Assembly: GCA_021397845.1 (NCBI GenBank)
Contig: CM038052.1
Location: 42,306,949 to 42,370,948, forward strand
Origin: Areca catechu
Lineage: Eukaryota > Streptophyta > Magnoliopsida > Arecales > Arecaceae
Direction of reading: 5' to 3'
DNA: 64,000 nt
Shown here: positions 30,566 through 41,926 of the stretch, piece by piece
Position numbering within the stretch: the stretch's first letter is position 1
How the letters are laid out: each line of letters opens with the position of its first letter
Notes under the pieces: generated by a model
Told to the model about the DNA's origin: nothing
The model's database searches: none
The model's input: the letters and a program-made list of their open reading frames with translations, nothing else
Program-made: the position numbers and the translations under genes

Positions 30566-31399
30566 CCATCTATGGGCTAGATTTCCTATTCATCCTTTCA
30601 AGCGGCCGTTTGATTGTGCCATGTGCATCCGCTTTAATTAATAAAGGAGGGAATAATGGCCTTGATCTACCTGCAGGTAGTTATGGGGATTCAGAAGGTT
30701 ACGACCGATTTGATCCTAGAAGCGTGTAGCTTTAATGATTCCTGTCATTGCTATCCCATTATCTGGACAATAACTGCCCTGCTAATGATAATTGGACATT
30801 TGGCAGGGGTAATACATTGCCTTATTAATGAACTAAAGTCACCCATAGAAGCCGAGACTCCTTAAATTGTGAGCTCGAAAGCTCGAGGGTCAGATTTATG
30901 AACAAAAAAGGTCGATCTAGTGACAAGCCAAATTGATTAGTTTGACTGAAGACCTTTTGTTTTGAAAGAATCCATATTCAGGTTAAAGACTATTACTCAC
31001 CTGAAGACTGCCTATTTTGAATCTCTCTCACTCAAGCCAAAGGCTTTGATATATCCGAAGACTTCATACTTGAAAAACTTTCACTCAAGTGGAAGTTATT
31101 ATTCAAAGACTGCTGCATCTTATTCAAAAACCTCCCACACAGGAGATTCATATTGGAGAATAAAAGGCACCATTCACCCGATGAGTCTATACTTAAAAAA
31201 AAAAAATTATTATGGCATATAGTGTTGAAAAGAAATGCACTTTATTGATATCAAAAAAGGCTTGTGTACAGTTCTTCTTTTTTACAAGACAAAAGATGGA
31301 AGGCAAGAAAACATAAAAACCTATTCATCTATTTCAACCATCACAGAAGCCTCTAGATCGGTTGTAGAAGGACTTCGACCACCATAGAAACTTGTAAGT
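30566..31399. other. Non-coding Tat-derived sequence; probable recombination joint
   Basis: There is no coding domain. 30566-30890 looks like sequence upstream of an antisense promoter. 30940-31200 has loose repeats with 'CACTCAAG' and 'GAAGACT' words, like the region between integrase and antisense gene. No integrase, polypurine tract or LTR separates them, so the 3' end of Tat-2 and the 5' part of Tat-3 seem to be missing. Confidence 0.45.
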
Positions 31400-32058
31400 T
31401 GGTCACAGGGGGAACTTCTTCAGTCTAAACCGATCTACCATAACTAGTTCTTCTGCTGGCTCCCCAAAGGTTTTGGTCACAATCGGGACTTCTTCAGACT
31501 GTCCTGGTACCCCCTTAGCTTCAATTGGGGCTTCAACTTCTTCTTTAGTAACCTCATCAGTGGCGTGCTTGAGAGATTCAGCTTAGGATAAAGCCCCTGG
31601 ACCTCTTTGATCCCATCATTGAATCCAAGTTGGTAACTGACTATACTTGATTTAGTTACCTCCTCCTTGAACTTTGAAGACTTTCTAAAGTCTTCAATCG
31701 CCCTGGTTACTTTCACCTTCAGGGTTTCAGACTCCTTGGCCACTGCTTCAGCCTCTTTGGCTGCTTTCTCGGCCTTCTTCTGGATCTCCTTGGTTGAATG
31801 CTCCAAGAAGTGAATCTACTTCTTTCTCTTCTAGAGTTTGGCCTCTTGTTCAGAAATTTTCAGTTGAGCTTTCTTCAGCTCATTTTTTAAACTCTGAACC
31901 TAGGCACCATTGCTGTTGAGCTTCTCCTCCATGGCTGATTTTAGTTCCTTGGCCACTTCTTTCTTGGCTTTCACCATTTGAAGCTCCTCTTTAAGACTAT
32001 GGATAAAATTAGTAAAACCTGCCATGCTCTCTTCCATAACGGTGACATCATGAACCAG

Positions 32059-32138
32059 CTACATCAAATAGTCAAATCATGAACATAGTTATTTTTGAAT
32101 ATGAGTATGAAGATATAAAAAGAGGAAAATGTTGTTAC
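32059..32138 (-). other. Intron 2 of the Tat-3 antisense gene
   Basis: 80 bp with minus-strand ends CTGAAG|GTAACAAC and TTTGATGTAG|CTGG. It sits at the same protein position as the 67-bp intron of the Tat-2 gene. Confidence 0.65.
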
Positions 32139-32625
32139 CTTCAGTATGGCAGAGTAAGCCAAATTGGACACTTCTTCGAGGTGTCGATTCCTAGTAACTA
32201 CCCAATCATGGGGTAGCAATGTGGCCTTCAGCACCCTCCTGGCCACATCAAGAAGCACTAGACCCCATGCATTTGAGAAGATAGAGAGGTCTATTTCACA
32301 CTCCCTGTCTAAAGGAGTGTCTCTTCCTAGGTTTTCTTCGATTCGAGGGGCTTTACTCTTATCCCACGGAGCAGGATAAGATGGCGGCACATCGGCAGTA
32401 GGGGCCGAGGTTGGGCCCTCCAAAATCTGAATCAGAGTTGTCTCCTTTCATAGAGGCTCTGTCGGTGGAACATTGTTCCCCCTCGACGACTCGATTGGAT
32501 CGGCACTTCTACTGGCTCCTTCGGCTCAAGCCTTCTTTCGCACCTCTAACCCTCTGGAGGAACCGGAGCCGCCCTTTTCTTGGCGGCCTGATGAAGCTTG
32601 CTAAAATCAGGCTTCATTCTACAAC

Positions 32626-32708
32626 CTATTAACAAAAGCAAATCTCAAGGTTTGTCGGCCGGAATAAATATGAAGCCAAATAAAGCCGAAGTTATCTACT
32701 AGCTATAC
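32626..32708 (-). other. Intron 1 of the Tat-3 antisense gene
   Basis: 83 bp with minus-strand ends TCATTAG|GTATAGC and TTTTGTTAATAG|GTTG. Joining the exons keeps the frame: ...REFSSL-G-CRMKPDFSKLH. Tat-4 has a possible counterpart at 48567-48643. Confidence 0.62.
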
Positions 32709-33591
32709 CTAATGAAGAAAACTCTCTGATCTGAGTGAGATGAAGGTTTCTTTCCTCTAATAGTTTTTGAATTGAAAGGATTTCAGACCCATACAACACA
32801 TCGAAGTCCGATTGGTCAGCCCTTAGAACCTTCTTACCTGCATTAGTGCTCAAGCAGGGTTCCCTCCACTCTATATTGAACCCCCACGGCTGAGAAGAGA
32901 AGATGAAGAAGAAGCTAGGTTTCCACCCATGAATGTCATTAGGCATATCCTTAATCAACTTACGGCTAGGGCAAGGGTCGATGACCCACCAACCGTAGCC
33001 ATGGAAGTCCCTCTTCAATACGAAGAAAGATGTGAATAAAGTGGTCCTAAGCCTTATATTCGCTATATGGCAAAAAACAAAAAATCTGTAATTATTCTGA
33101 ATGCTATTCGGAGTCAATTATGCTGGGGCTACATGATACATATTAATACCTTAGCAAAAAAAGATGTAATGGAAAATGGAGACCGGCTTTCAAATGGTCT
33201 TCGTATATTGAGACAGCACCGGCAGGAGGGGTATTTATCCTTTGATCGGGTTTCGGAAGAATTAATGTGAGGTTTACTGGAATATGATAATATTCTCGGA
33301 GACGAGCAATCCTATCAAAAGAAATGGAATAGGGAATCGAATTTGGCCTAGACTCAACATTGCTCTTCCTAAGGGGTTCGGAGACTCTAGAGATTCCAAC
33401 TTCTTCCCTGGAGGAAGCCCTACCAGCAGCAGGGACCCTTAAAGTCCTAACCATGATGAAAAAGAAGGAAGGGAGAGAAAGGTTCTACCTATGAAAGAAA
33501 ATGAAAGCCGGAAAGAGAAGGTTTGGAATAGTCAAAAACAAGGAAAATTAAAGCTCGATAGAAGCAAAGAAGCATATTCTGCCAGAACATC

Positions 33592-33607
33592 ACCCCTTTA
33601 TATAAGG
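33592..33607 (-). promoter_or_regulatory. TATA box of the Tat-3 antisense gene
   Basis: The minus strand reads CTTATATAAAGGGG, about 145 bp before the ATG at 33454. It lies inside the element, so the gene need not depend on the LTR promoter. Confidence 0.65.
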
Positions 33608-34070
33608 AGCGAGAATGGTTCAGATGATCTCCTTGAGAGAAGAGTCACCCCCCGACCGTGCCATGTATGGAGGTGCCGATCGCAGGTGCGAAAATCTAAG
33701 AGACGACAGCCAATTCAATGAGAGAAAACCAAACTGTCAACCGTGATCCACATGACCTTATCAAACAGCCAAGATGGAGCATACACATGACACCGAATGA
33801 ATGAGATGATGCACGCCCTCCATCCAGACTGAAGCCAAAGAGTTAGTCGGATCTTTATAATGACAGGTAGATATACTCAATAGCCTGCCATCTCCTTTTC
33901 AGGAGCCAACAAAAAAGTGACACCTGTCCTCGGCACGATGATCGAATCAGAGTGTAGTTACTACAATCGACTAAATTAAAGATTTTCCATCATTGACCAC
34001 ACCTTTTCTGTCGGTAAACGACAACCCATAAATACTCCCACTTTTCAAAATAAATAATTATTTTGAAACT
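33608..34070. other. Non-coding 3' part of Tat-3
   Basis: Between the antisense promoter and the polypurine tract I see no gene. Confidence 0.5.
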
Positions 34071-34085
34071 AAGAGTGGGGGGCAA
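34071..34085 (+). promoter_or_regulatory. Tat-3 polypurine tract
   Basis: TAAGAGTGGGGGGCA on the plus strand, followed within a few bases by the LTR start. It shows that Tat-3 runs on the plus strand, opposite to its extra gene. Confidence 0.72.
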
Positions 34086-34089
34086 TTAT

Positions 34090-35032
34090 TGTGATAAGCT
34101 GGCTTAATAAAAATGCATTGCTGGTTCAGAGGTCCAATTAATCCTTTTTGGACCGGTCGCCCAGGCCAGAAGATCTGAAGACCGCTCCAAAGCCTCATAA
34201 AGTGATGATTCAACATTCTTCATACTATTTACAATGCAGGGGCAGTCTTCGGCCTGTGCTGAAGAGGACGATGCCGAAGTACATCCCTGACCGTGCCACC
34301 TCAGAACAATTAGCTAGTCCCTCTTCGTGCCAATCCGAAAAAGACTGGCTTGAAGGAGATAATTAATTCATCTCCTAATTTACTTCAAAGAGAACAAGTC
34401 CGAAGCAAATACTCCAGCCCACTCCAAAGGAGGAAGTTCCGAAATGAATGACTATAATGTCTTTGGCTTATTCCGAAGAGGAGAGGTGCAAGACAAAATA
34501 GCCAACTCGATTTTGGTCCCTTCTGAAAGAGTGGCTCTAAAGTAAATCCTTAGTTAATTTCAACCTAAAGTTACTAGAAGTGGTTACGGTTGTTATAACC
34601 AACCATGTGGTCATTAGCACCAGCTTTAATAATATTGAGATGGCCAACATTCAATAGCAACTACTTTTAGTTATGGGGATGTTAGATTAATTGACTTCCC
34701 TAACTGAAATCAAGTGGGCTCAACCACATTCTGTTATGACTACTCCTATAAATAATGATAAGAGGGGACCCCTAAGGTAAGCAATCCGAGGGCATAGTAG
34801 AGCCAGCTCAGAGCTCACTCTTGGACGTCGCTCAAACCCACCTCTCCTTTCAAATTTCACTCCACTTTGCTATACTTTCTCAGAATTCTCCATTCTGTTG
34901 CCCGGATCCTTACTACTTAGGCATCAGAGTGTCTCCCACCGGAGAAAATCCGGTCAGGGACTTGTTTTGCAGGGACTCCGAGAGGCGAACCAGCAATCCA
35001 GTCGCTCCATCCGATTTGTAAGGGTTCAGTGT

Positions 35033-35037
<5 letters not shown>
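34090..35037 (+). repeat. Tat-3 3' LTR
   Basis: Starts TGTGATAAGC after the polypurine tract and ends GTGTCAACA. A TATA box, CTATAAATAATG, is at 34745-34756, followed about 60-70 bp later by GC-richer sequence, as in U3/R. The partner LTR was not found in the window, so the ends rest on TG/CA, tract and promoter position. Confidence 0.68.

Positions 35038-35087
<50 letters not shown>
35037..35087. repeat. (AT)n microsatellite
   Basis: About 25 uninterrupted AT units directly at the presumed end of the Tat-3 LTR. Confidence 0.95.
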
Positions 35088-35089
<2 letters not shown>

Positions 35090-36773
35090 CAATATTACTT
35101 TCACTCCTTATGGTACTCCATTGTAAATCCCACGCCTCAACTAGTGGATGCAGAAGTGGGTTTTGTTATTTAGGTACCTCATGATACAAAGCAGCTGAAG
35201 AGGGAGCTTCTTAATCTTTGATTTAGGTCCATTTGGTTAGAGTTTATCAAATTATGATGTAATTTAACACTTTCTAAAATCATTTATCTAAAACAAGATT
35301 ACATAAAAAATAATTTTTATCATATTTGATTAGTAAAAAAATTTTAAAAAATAATACTGAAAAAAATTACTATATTTGGTTGAAAGTAATTCTATATAGG
35401 AATATAATCAAAGTTACAAATATACCTATTGCAGGTTCACTTAAGACTTGCTGATATGGTTAGACATGGCTACTGCATTGAACGGCTTCGGGTTTCCCTC
35501 TAGGATGCGTGGACGTTCTGAAACTTGTAAAAACAAGGAAGATACAAAAGTCTGGCTATGATGAGGGGTTTCTCGTGGTGGGCCTTTCGATACCTAAGTC
35601 AGTCTCCCATGAAAGCAAATAGAAGAGAGAAGTTTGTAGCTTTTGGATGGGTAGTGTGATGGTGGAGCGGTGTAGAGGTGGAGTGAGATAGGCAAGGTGA
35701 CAGAAGTAGTAGGTAGATGTGGTGGAGTGTGAGTGAGGCACAAGAATGGATGAGCGAGGCTTAGGTGAGGCAATGTGGCTCTAGCCTTCACTCGGACAGT
35801 GATCTAGAGCTTCGGGTGGCTCTAAGAGAACTATTGAAACTCTTAAAGGGCCCGATCTTCCAGAAAGAACCCATGGAGAGACTTTCTAAAAGAAAGCTTT
35901 AGAAGGACTTCGAAGAGCTTATCCTTCTGAAGGAACTTACTAGAAGGGTCCAGGGAACTATTTTTTATAAGCAAGGAGTAGGGAGTACTTGATGCTTAAG
36001 AGATGTTCTATGGTGTAGGGAGTCGTGGTTGGTACGTCTCTGCGGAGTGCATGTCCTTGAGGGAGTGGCTTGGAGTGGCTGGGAATAGTGTAGAGCTTTC
36101 TCTCGTGGCAGACATGCTTCCATAGTGTGACTGTGCCTGTGCTGGAGTGGTCAATGACAAAAAGTTAGTGCTGGATTACCTGGTCCCTTATAAAAGAGAG
36201 GTGTGCTTAACTTCCCAGCATGACTTTTGGGGACCATGTGTCTGGATCTAAGGAGTCCACTTCTAGTGCTAATCTAGCAGAGAATGTGACGAGCCATGTG
36301 GGAGTCCTTGTAGGTCTGACTATTTCCAGTTGTATCAGTTGTCCCTGCTTCCTAGGGCAAGGCATCTCCTTTGTCTTGGGCATAGAAAATAGAGGTTGAA
36401 GGTCATGGGGCTTGTCATCGAATCTATTCTTGTTGAAATCAAAAGCTTGGATGGTTTGCCCCCAGTTCCAAATTGGTGAAGAGTCAGGGATGCTTCACCA
36501 TGCACTGGGAGAGGCATTGAATGCCTATGGTATGGGCTGCACATGAATTTGGATGAGATTTGGAACCCCGTATTTACTTGGATTGTGCATACTAACTACA
36601 TTTAAGAAGCATGTGCAATAACTCAAAGTGACCGAGGGGACATGATGGTGGTTCATGGCTTAAGATGGCTGATGATTCGAGTGATATGGCAAGTCCAATA
36701 GGAGATGGGAATGTATCGGCAAGCGAACCATCATTGATTGTTGTGGTGCTTGGGCTGCCACCTTTAGAGGAGG
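35088..36773. other. Unclassified sequence left of SIRE-C, with a possible MITE at 35225-35430
   Basis: No gene was recognised. 35225-35430 begins GGTCCATTTGGTTAGAG and is very AT-rich with short inverted words, like hAT-type MITEs, but its ends were not matched. 35760-36600 has moderate GC content and repeated 'TGGCTTGGAGTGGCTGG'-type words. It would be the 3' part of Tat-4 if that element runs on the minus strand. Confidence 0.4.
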
Positions 36774-36783
36774 CTATAAATAG
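36774..36783 (+). promoter_or_regulatory. TATA box of the Tat-4 gene
   Basis: CTATAAATAG, about 200 bp before an ATG at 36979. Same arrangement as the antisense genes of Tat-2 and Tat-3. Confidence 0.55.
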
Positions 36784-36978
36784 AAATGGAGCAGGGCATT
36801 CATCTTTTCACATCTGCCATCTACTATAGGAAGAGTCCAAAGTCTTCACTGCCAAGGGAGTCCGTTGCTGTTGTAGGAGCTACTACGACGAGAGTGGTGG
36901 AACTCCTTTCTTCCTTCTCTTTCCATTTTCCTTGCTTTATTCTTGTGGTGTGCTCCAGAGGTTTTGTAACGAAAATCA

Positions 36979-36998
36979 ATGGTAGCTAAGGATACTCC
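36979..36998 (+). pseudogene. Tat-4 gene, start codon piece left of SIRE-C
   Basis: ATG at 36979-36981, reading MVAKDTP into the target duplication ACTCC. The frame continues at 47936 on the other side of SIRE-C. The Tat-3 gene also starts MV. The assignment is an inference from position and the later domain. Confidence 0.5.
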
Positions 36999-38437
36999 TG
37001 TTGATCCCTAGAATAATTTTGATGATAATAAAATATTGGAGCATGTATTTGTTACTAACACTTTTGAATGTTTGAGAAGTTTTTGTAGGACATTTCAAAA
37101 GAATAATCATTCTACCTACATTTCAATAATCTTTATAGTATATCAATGTAATCATGAAAAAATGTTCAAATATTGAAAAGCCCTAAATAACTTAAGTGTA
37201 AAGTCTTGTAAAAAGGAAATTCTATATTATTTTACTTAGATTAGAACTGGAAGAAGTTTGATAGTGTTTGGAAGCTGTTTGAAGAAGTTTGGACACTTTT
37301 GGACTTAAGTCACTCAGGCCGACTCGAGGAGCGGAGCTGACTTAATGTTCTGGCATGGTACAAGCTTTTCTGATACTCTATCAACCAAGTCGACTCGGAG
37401 AGGTTAGAGCCGACTCGACCAGAGTACCAAAATTACAGTTTTGAGGAACCAGACAACTGAGCTGACTCTTCCAGAGTGTGCAAAATCTCAATTTTGAAAA
37501 ACTAGTCAGGCAAGCCAACTCGACTAAGAAGAGCCTACTCGACCAGAGTACAGTTTCAACATGTCTAAGAATCCGAGCTGACTCAACCTAACCGAGCCGA
37601 CTCGAATCCCAGTTTCTGGTGAGTAACGGCTAGTTCCATAATTGATTTTTTGAAAATGGAAAGTGCTCCAATGGCTATATTTCGACTCCCAAGGCACTAC
37701 AACGGTCATTTCTACCTGGGATCAGTTCAAAACACTATAAATGAAGGATTAAAGTAAAGTTTTAGAGAGTTTTTGAGAAAAAGAGAGAAAAGTTTGTTGA
37801 ATATTTTCAAGAGCATTCAAGGAAGAACTCAAGTCCACACCTACTTCTCATCAGCTACTTGAGACATTTATTGAAGAAGTTTGGAAGCCTTGAAGAGCAT
37901 AAAAGGAGCAATCAAGAAGGCTTCTCAAAGGGCATCAATTGCAACCATTCGAAAAAGTTTGGTTTGTCATTAGTGTTGCTCTATATTTTAACTCTTTATT
38001 TGAGTTGTTTCAAGTACAGCAAGGGTTGTGACTTAGAGATTATTTATGATTTTTGGTGAGCCTTTGAAAACCAAGTTTGGGTTCTTATTGAGCCCAGGAA
38101 AACTAACATTGTATTGGATTCTTGGTGATCCTGGTGTAAAATGAATATTGGGTTTTGATTTGTTAGCCCAGTGTAAAACAAACCGGCTGTATTCTATGGG
38201 TGAATATAGTGAAAATCCCAAGTGGTACCTTGGATAGTGGACGTAGGAGCCGGGTTGCTCCGAACCATTATAAATTGCTGGTATTTGTGCTTGTGTTGAT
38301 TGTGTTTCTTATTGGCTTATGCATCTCGTATTTAAATCACATCACTCACTACACTAAGTTTCTAAAAGAGCACATACTTGTGAAAAAATTCTAAATACCC
38401 AATTTACCCCCCTCGTGGGTTGGCCAATTGGGCAATA
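36999..38437 (+). repeat. SIRE-C 5' LTR (1439 bp)
   Basis: Starts TGTTGATCCC; the end reads GGGCAATA where GGGCAACA is expected. A TATA box, ACTATAAATGAAGG, is at 37732-37746. At least eight copies or variants of CGAGCCGACTCGA lie between 37315 and 37610. Confidence 0.92.
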
Positions 38438-38439
38438 AC

Positions 38440-38452
38440 TAGTATCAGAGCA
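38440..38452 (+). promoter_or_regulatory. SIRE-C primer binding site
   Basis: TAGTATCAGAGCAG just after the LTR; one base differs from the TGGTATCAGAGC complement of tRNA-iMet. Confidence 0.82.
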
Positions 38453-38584
38453 GTGTCTCTATAATTTCATTTTCTAGAGAAAAGATCTATGGCAAACCCT
38501 ATGAGTACCTCTTTGGCCGAAGACTAATCTACAAATAGACCTCTAATTTTCACAGGCATAAATTATACCTACTAAAAAGTATGA

Positions 38585-39954
38585 ATGAAAATTTATATTC
38601 AAGCAGTAGATGTTCAATTATGGAAAGCAATTTTAAAAGGACCTTACACACCCACAAAGAAGGTTGATGGCATAGACATCCCAAAACCTAAAGAGGAATG
38701 GGATGAACATGACATGAAAATGGGTGAATTAAATGCCAAAGCCATAAATCTTTTGTACTGTGCTTTGGATGCTAATGAGTTTAACCAGATTTCTATTTGC
38801 ATGTATGCCAAAAAAATTTGGGATAAACTTGAAGTAACCCATGAAGGAACCTCTCAAGTGAAAACTTCCAAGATTAATATTCTTGTACATAGTTATGAAT
38901 TATTTAAGATGGAGCCTAATGAAACTATATCTGCCATGTTCTCAAGATTTACATATATTATTAACGGTTTAAAGAGTCCTGGTAGGACATATTCAAATGC
39001 AGACCTTGTGCAAAAAAATTTAAGATCATTACCGGATAGATGGGATCCGAAGGTCACTATGATTCAAGAGGCCAAGGACCTCAACACACTCCCATTAGAT
39101 GAGCTATTGGGTTCCTTGATCACTCGCAAGCTTACAATGCAACACCGTAGTGAGGATGATATCAAGAAGAAAAAGTCAATAGCCTTTAAAGCAGCGACTG
39201 AACTCAAGAAGCAAGAAGAAGAAATAAAAGAAGAAAGCCCTTCCTCAGATGAAGATGAACTTGAAGATGATGATATTGCTTTAGTCATGAGGAGATTCAA
39301 GAAATTCATGGGTAGGAAAAAGGTAAGATATTGGAGGAAAAACTATAGAAAGGGGGAACACAGTAAAGAAAAAGAAAAAGAAAAGAAAGAGATAAAGTGC
39401 AACAGCCTATCTGCTATGAGTGCAAGAAACTAGGGCACTTCCGATTAGATTGCCCAACATTAAAGAAAGGATTCAGAAAGAAGATGAAGAAAGTGATGGT
39501 TGCGATGTGGAGCGATAGCGACAAGTCTACATCAAATGAAGAGGAAGAGATATCCAAAACTGCAAATATGTGTCTCATGGGACTCGAAGACGAGGTAATA
39601 TCTCCCAAACCTGATGATGAATTTATATATGAAGAATTAAATACTGCATTTTATAAACTTTTATTTGAATACAAAAATGCATGTTTAAAAATTAAGACTT
39701 TGAAAAATAACTGTGATGCTTTGATAAAAGAGAAGAATGAAGCTTTAGAAAAGAACAATATTTTGCAAAAAGAACTTAAAAGTATTTCTAAAAAATATAA
39801 TGCATTACAAGCAGAAAAGAATGAATATCTTGAAAAGAATAAGGCTTTATATGAAAAAAATATACGTTTACAAAAAGAAGTTAAAAAACTCAAGCCCTTA
39901 GTTGAAAAATTAACTTTGAGTTCAAATAAGCTTGATCTAATTTTGAAAAATTAA
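38585..39954 (+). pseudogene. gag: SIRE-C gag, main part
   Basis: The frame 38585-39433 (282 residues) holds the capsid part: VDVQLWKAILKGPYTPTKKV, then PKEEWDEHDMKMGELNAKA and LRSLPDRWDPKVTMIQEAKD. A shift near 39400 moves to the frame ending at 39954, which has the zinc knuckle CYECKKLGHFRLDC and a long coiled coil (Lys/Glu/Asn-rich). A few stops and shifts apart, it is the best preserved gag in the window. Confidence 0.9.
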
Positions 39955-40300
39955 AGAAAAATAAATAATAGAGCTGGAGTTGGTTATAATTCAGTGCATA
40001 TAAATAATATTTCAGCTACTAAGTTTTCAACTTCAAAATCTTATATACCAAAGTTTTCAGCTTTGAAATCTTTTGCATCAATGTTTTCTATATCTAAATC
40101 TTTTCAAAAACCAAATATAATCTATTATTCTTGTAATGGGATTGGTCACAAATCTTTTGAATGTAATTTGAAAAGAAAAAATAGAAGTAAAATGAAAAAG
40201 ATTTGGGTTCCCAAAGGAACCACTCTTACTAACCTGCAAGGACCTAAGAAAGCTTGGGTACTTAAAAGATTTACTTGATTATCTTGTAAGAATGTCTTGC
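39955..40300 (+). pseudogene. gag: SIRE-C gag tail with a second Cys/His segment
   Basis: The frame 39994-40278 has Ser/Lys/Phe-rich repeats (KFSTSKSYIPKFSALKSF) and CNGIGHKSFEC, then KMKKIWVPKGTTLTNLQGP. It continues gag after a stop at 39952-39954. The tail leads to protease. Confidence 0.75.
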
Positions 40301-40304
40301 AGCC

Positions 40305-40500
40305 AAGAATTCAAAGAAAAGATGGTATCTGGACAGCGGCTGTTCAAGACATATGACATGTGATAAAGAACAATTCATCACCCTGGAAATGAAAGATGGA
40401 GGAATGGTCACTTTTGGTCACAATGGTAAGGGGAAGATCATTGGCATTGGTAAGATTAGAATTATCCCTTCTACATTCATTGAAAATATATTGCTAGTAG
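40305..40500 (+). CDS. pol: SIRE-C protease
   Basis: The frame reads AAKNSKKRWYLDSGCSRHMT, with DSG at 40332-40340, and continues openly into integrase. It is the copia aspartic protease that cuts the polyprotein. It is open here; the start is set by the frame from gag, not by an ATG. Confidence 0.82.
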
Positions 40501-41926
40501 ACAAGTTGAAGCACAATTTGTTAAGTATAAGTCAATTATGTGATAAAGGCTTCAAGGTTGTCTTTGAATTTTCAATGTGTATGGTAACTAGTTCTCTTGA
40601 TTCTAGTACTAAGTTTGTTGGTCATAGGCTTGAAAACATTTATGTGGTGGATTTGAATGATCTAGCCATGTACATTAGTACACATTTTGTGGCAATGAAT
40701 GCTAAAACCAAGGAATCTAGCCTACTATGGCATAGAAGATTAGGTCATGCTAGCATTCATACTTTAGCTAAATTAATTTTCAAAGATCTAGTTAGAGATT
40801 TACCTAAATTCAAAATTGATTTTGAACATGTTTGCGATACATGCCAATTTGGTAAACAAACTAGGGAGAGTTTTAAGTCAAAAAATATGGTTTCAACTTC
40901 TAGACCTGTAAAACTACTACACATGGATCTATTTGGACCAACTAGGACCACAAGCCTAGGAGGTATGAAATATAGACTTGTGATAATAGATGATTTTTCA
41001 AGATTTACATGGATCTTGTTTATTGCACATCAAAATGAAGCTTTCAAAGTATTTCAAAAATTTTACAAGAAAGTTTCAAATCAGAAAAATCTTTCAGTTA
41101 TTTTTATTAGAAGTGATCACAACACAGAATTTGAAAATCAATATTTTGAAGAGTATTGTACTGAGCATGATATTGATTACAACTTTGCTGCTCCTAGAAA
41201 CCACAGCAAAATGGTATTGTAGAGAGGAAAAATAGGACATTGGAAGAGATGGCCCGAACTATGTTATGTGAAGGCAATCTTCCAAGGTACTTTTGGACAG
41301 AAGTTGTGAATACTGCTTGTTATATTTTGAACCATGTTTTGATTAAACCTATTTTAAAGAAAACCCCCTATGAACTACAGAATGATAGAAAACTAAATAT
41401 TCATTATTTTTTTGTATTTGATTGTAAATGCTTTGTACTTAACAATGGAAAGGATAACCTTGAAAAATTTGATGCTAAATCTGATAAAGCAATATTTCTC
41501 GGTTATTCTACTTCTAGCAAAGCTTATAGAGTATTTAATAAGAGAACATTGACTGTTGAAGAATCTGTCCATATTATATTTGATGAAACTAACCCCTCAC
41601 CTTTTAGAAAAAAAGAGTGCATTGATAATAATGTAGGTATAATTGATAAAGCTATGGAGGACACAAGCCTAAAGGATAAACAAACAGGACAAGGTTAAGA
41701 AATGATAAGTAAAGATCATGATGATTTACCAAAAGAATGGAGGTATATAACATCACACCCTAAAGATTTAATTATTGGTGATCTCTCACAAGGAGTTAGA
41801 ACTAGGTCATCACTTAGAGATGCACATGATTATCTAGCATTTGTTTCACAAATAGAACCAAATATCATAGAAGAAGTAGAAAATGATCTCAATTGGATGA
41901 TGGCCATGCATGAAAAACTTAATTAA
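40501..41926 (+). pseudogene. pol: SIRE-C integrase
   Basis: Zinc domain: LLWHRRLGHASIHTLAK and CDTCQFGKQ. Core acids: MDLFGPTRT, FIRSDHNTEFEN and, after a shift, GIVERKNRTLEEMARTML. A 1-bp deletion near 41200 ends the frame at 41222; the gene resumes at 41215-41240. The C-terminal part has LEKFDAKSDKAIFLGYSTSS. A TAA at 41697 separates it from the linker to RT (LPKEWRYITSHPKDLIIGD). Apart from these defects it is well preserved. Confidence 0.9.

Larger units (their letters stand above)
31400..33454 (-). pseudogene. Tat-3 antisense gene (putative gypsy-type transposon protein)
   Basis: Starts at 33454 (MVRTLRVPAAGRASSREEVG). Exon 1 (33454-32709) holds the domain typical of this family: ARLREYYHIPVNLTLILPKP, then IYEDHLKAGLHFPLHLFLL, FFVFCHIANIRLRTTLFTSF and GWKPSFFFIFSSQPWGFNIEW; a shift lies near 33130. 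Exon 2 (32625-32139) reads MKPDFSKLHQAAKKRAAPVP and CEIDLSIFSNAWGLVLLDVA. Exon 3 (from 32058) is a coiled coil with SYQLGFNDGIKEVQGLYPKL near its end. It is antisense to Tat-3, as judged from the plus-strand 3' LTR downstream. The family occurs as extra genes in Tat elements; its role is unknown. Several stops break it. Confidence 0.78.

Noticed and set aside
33067..33270. Plus-strand frame of 67 residues, first suspected as an organelle-derived ribosomal gene
   Set aside because: The minus strand here encodes the well-matched Tat-3 antisense protein; the plus frame is its shadow.
35088..36773. A host gene between Tat-3 and SIRE-C
   Set aside because: Only short frames without domains; the TATA box at its end belongs to the Tat-4 gene.
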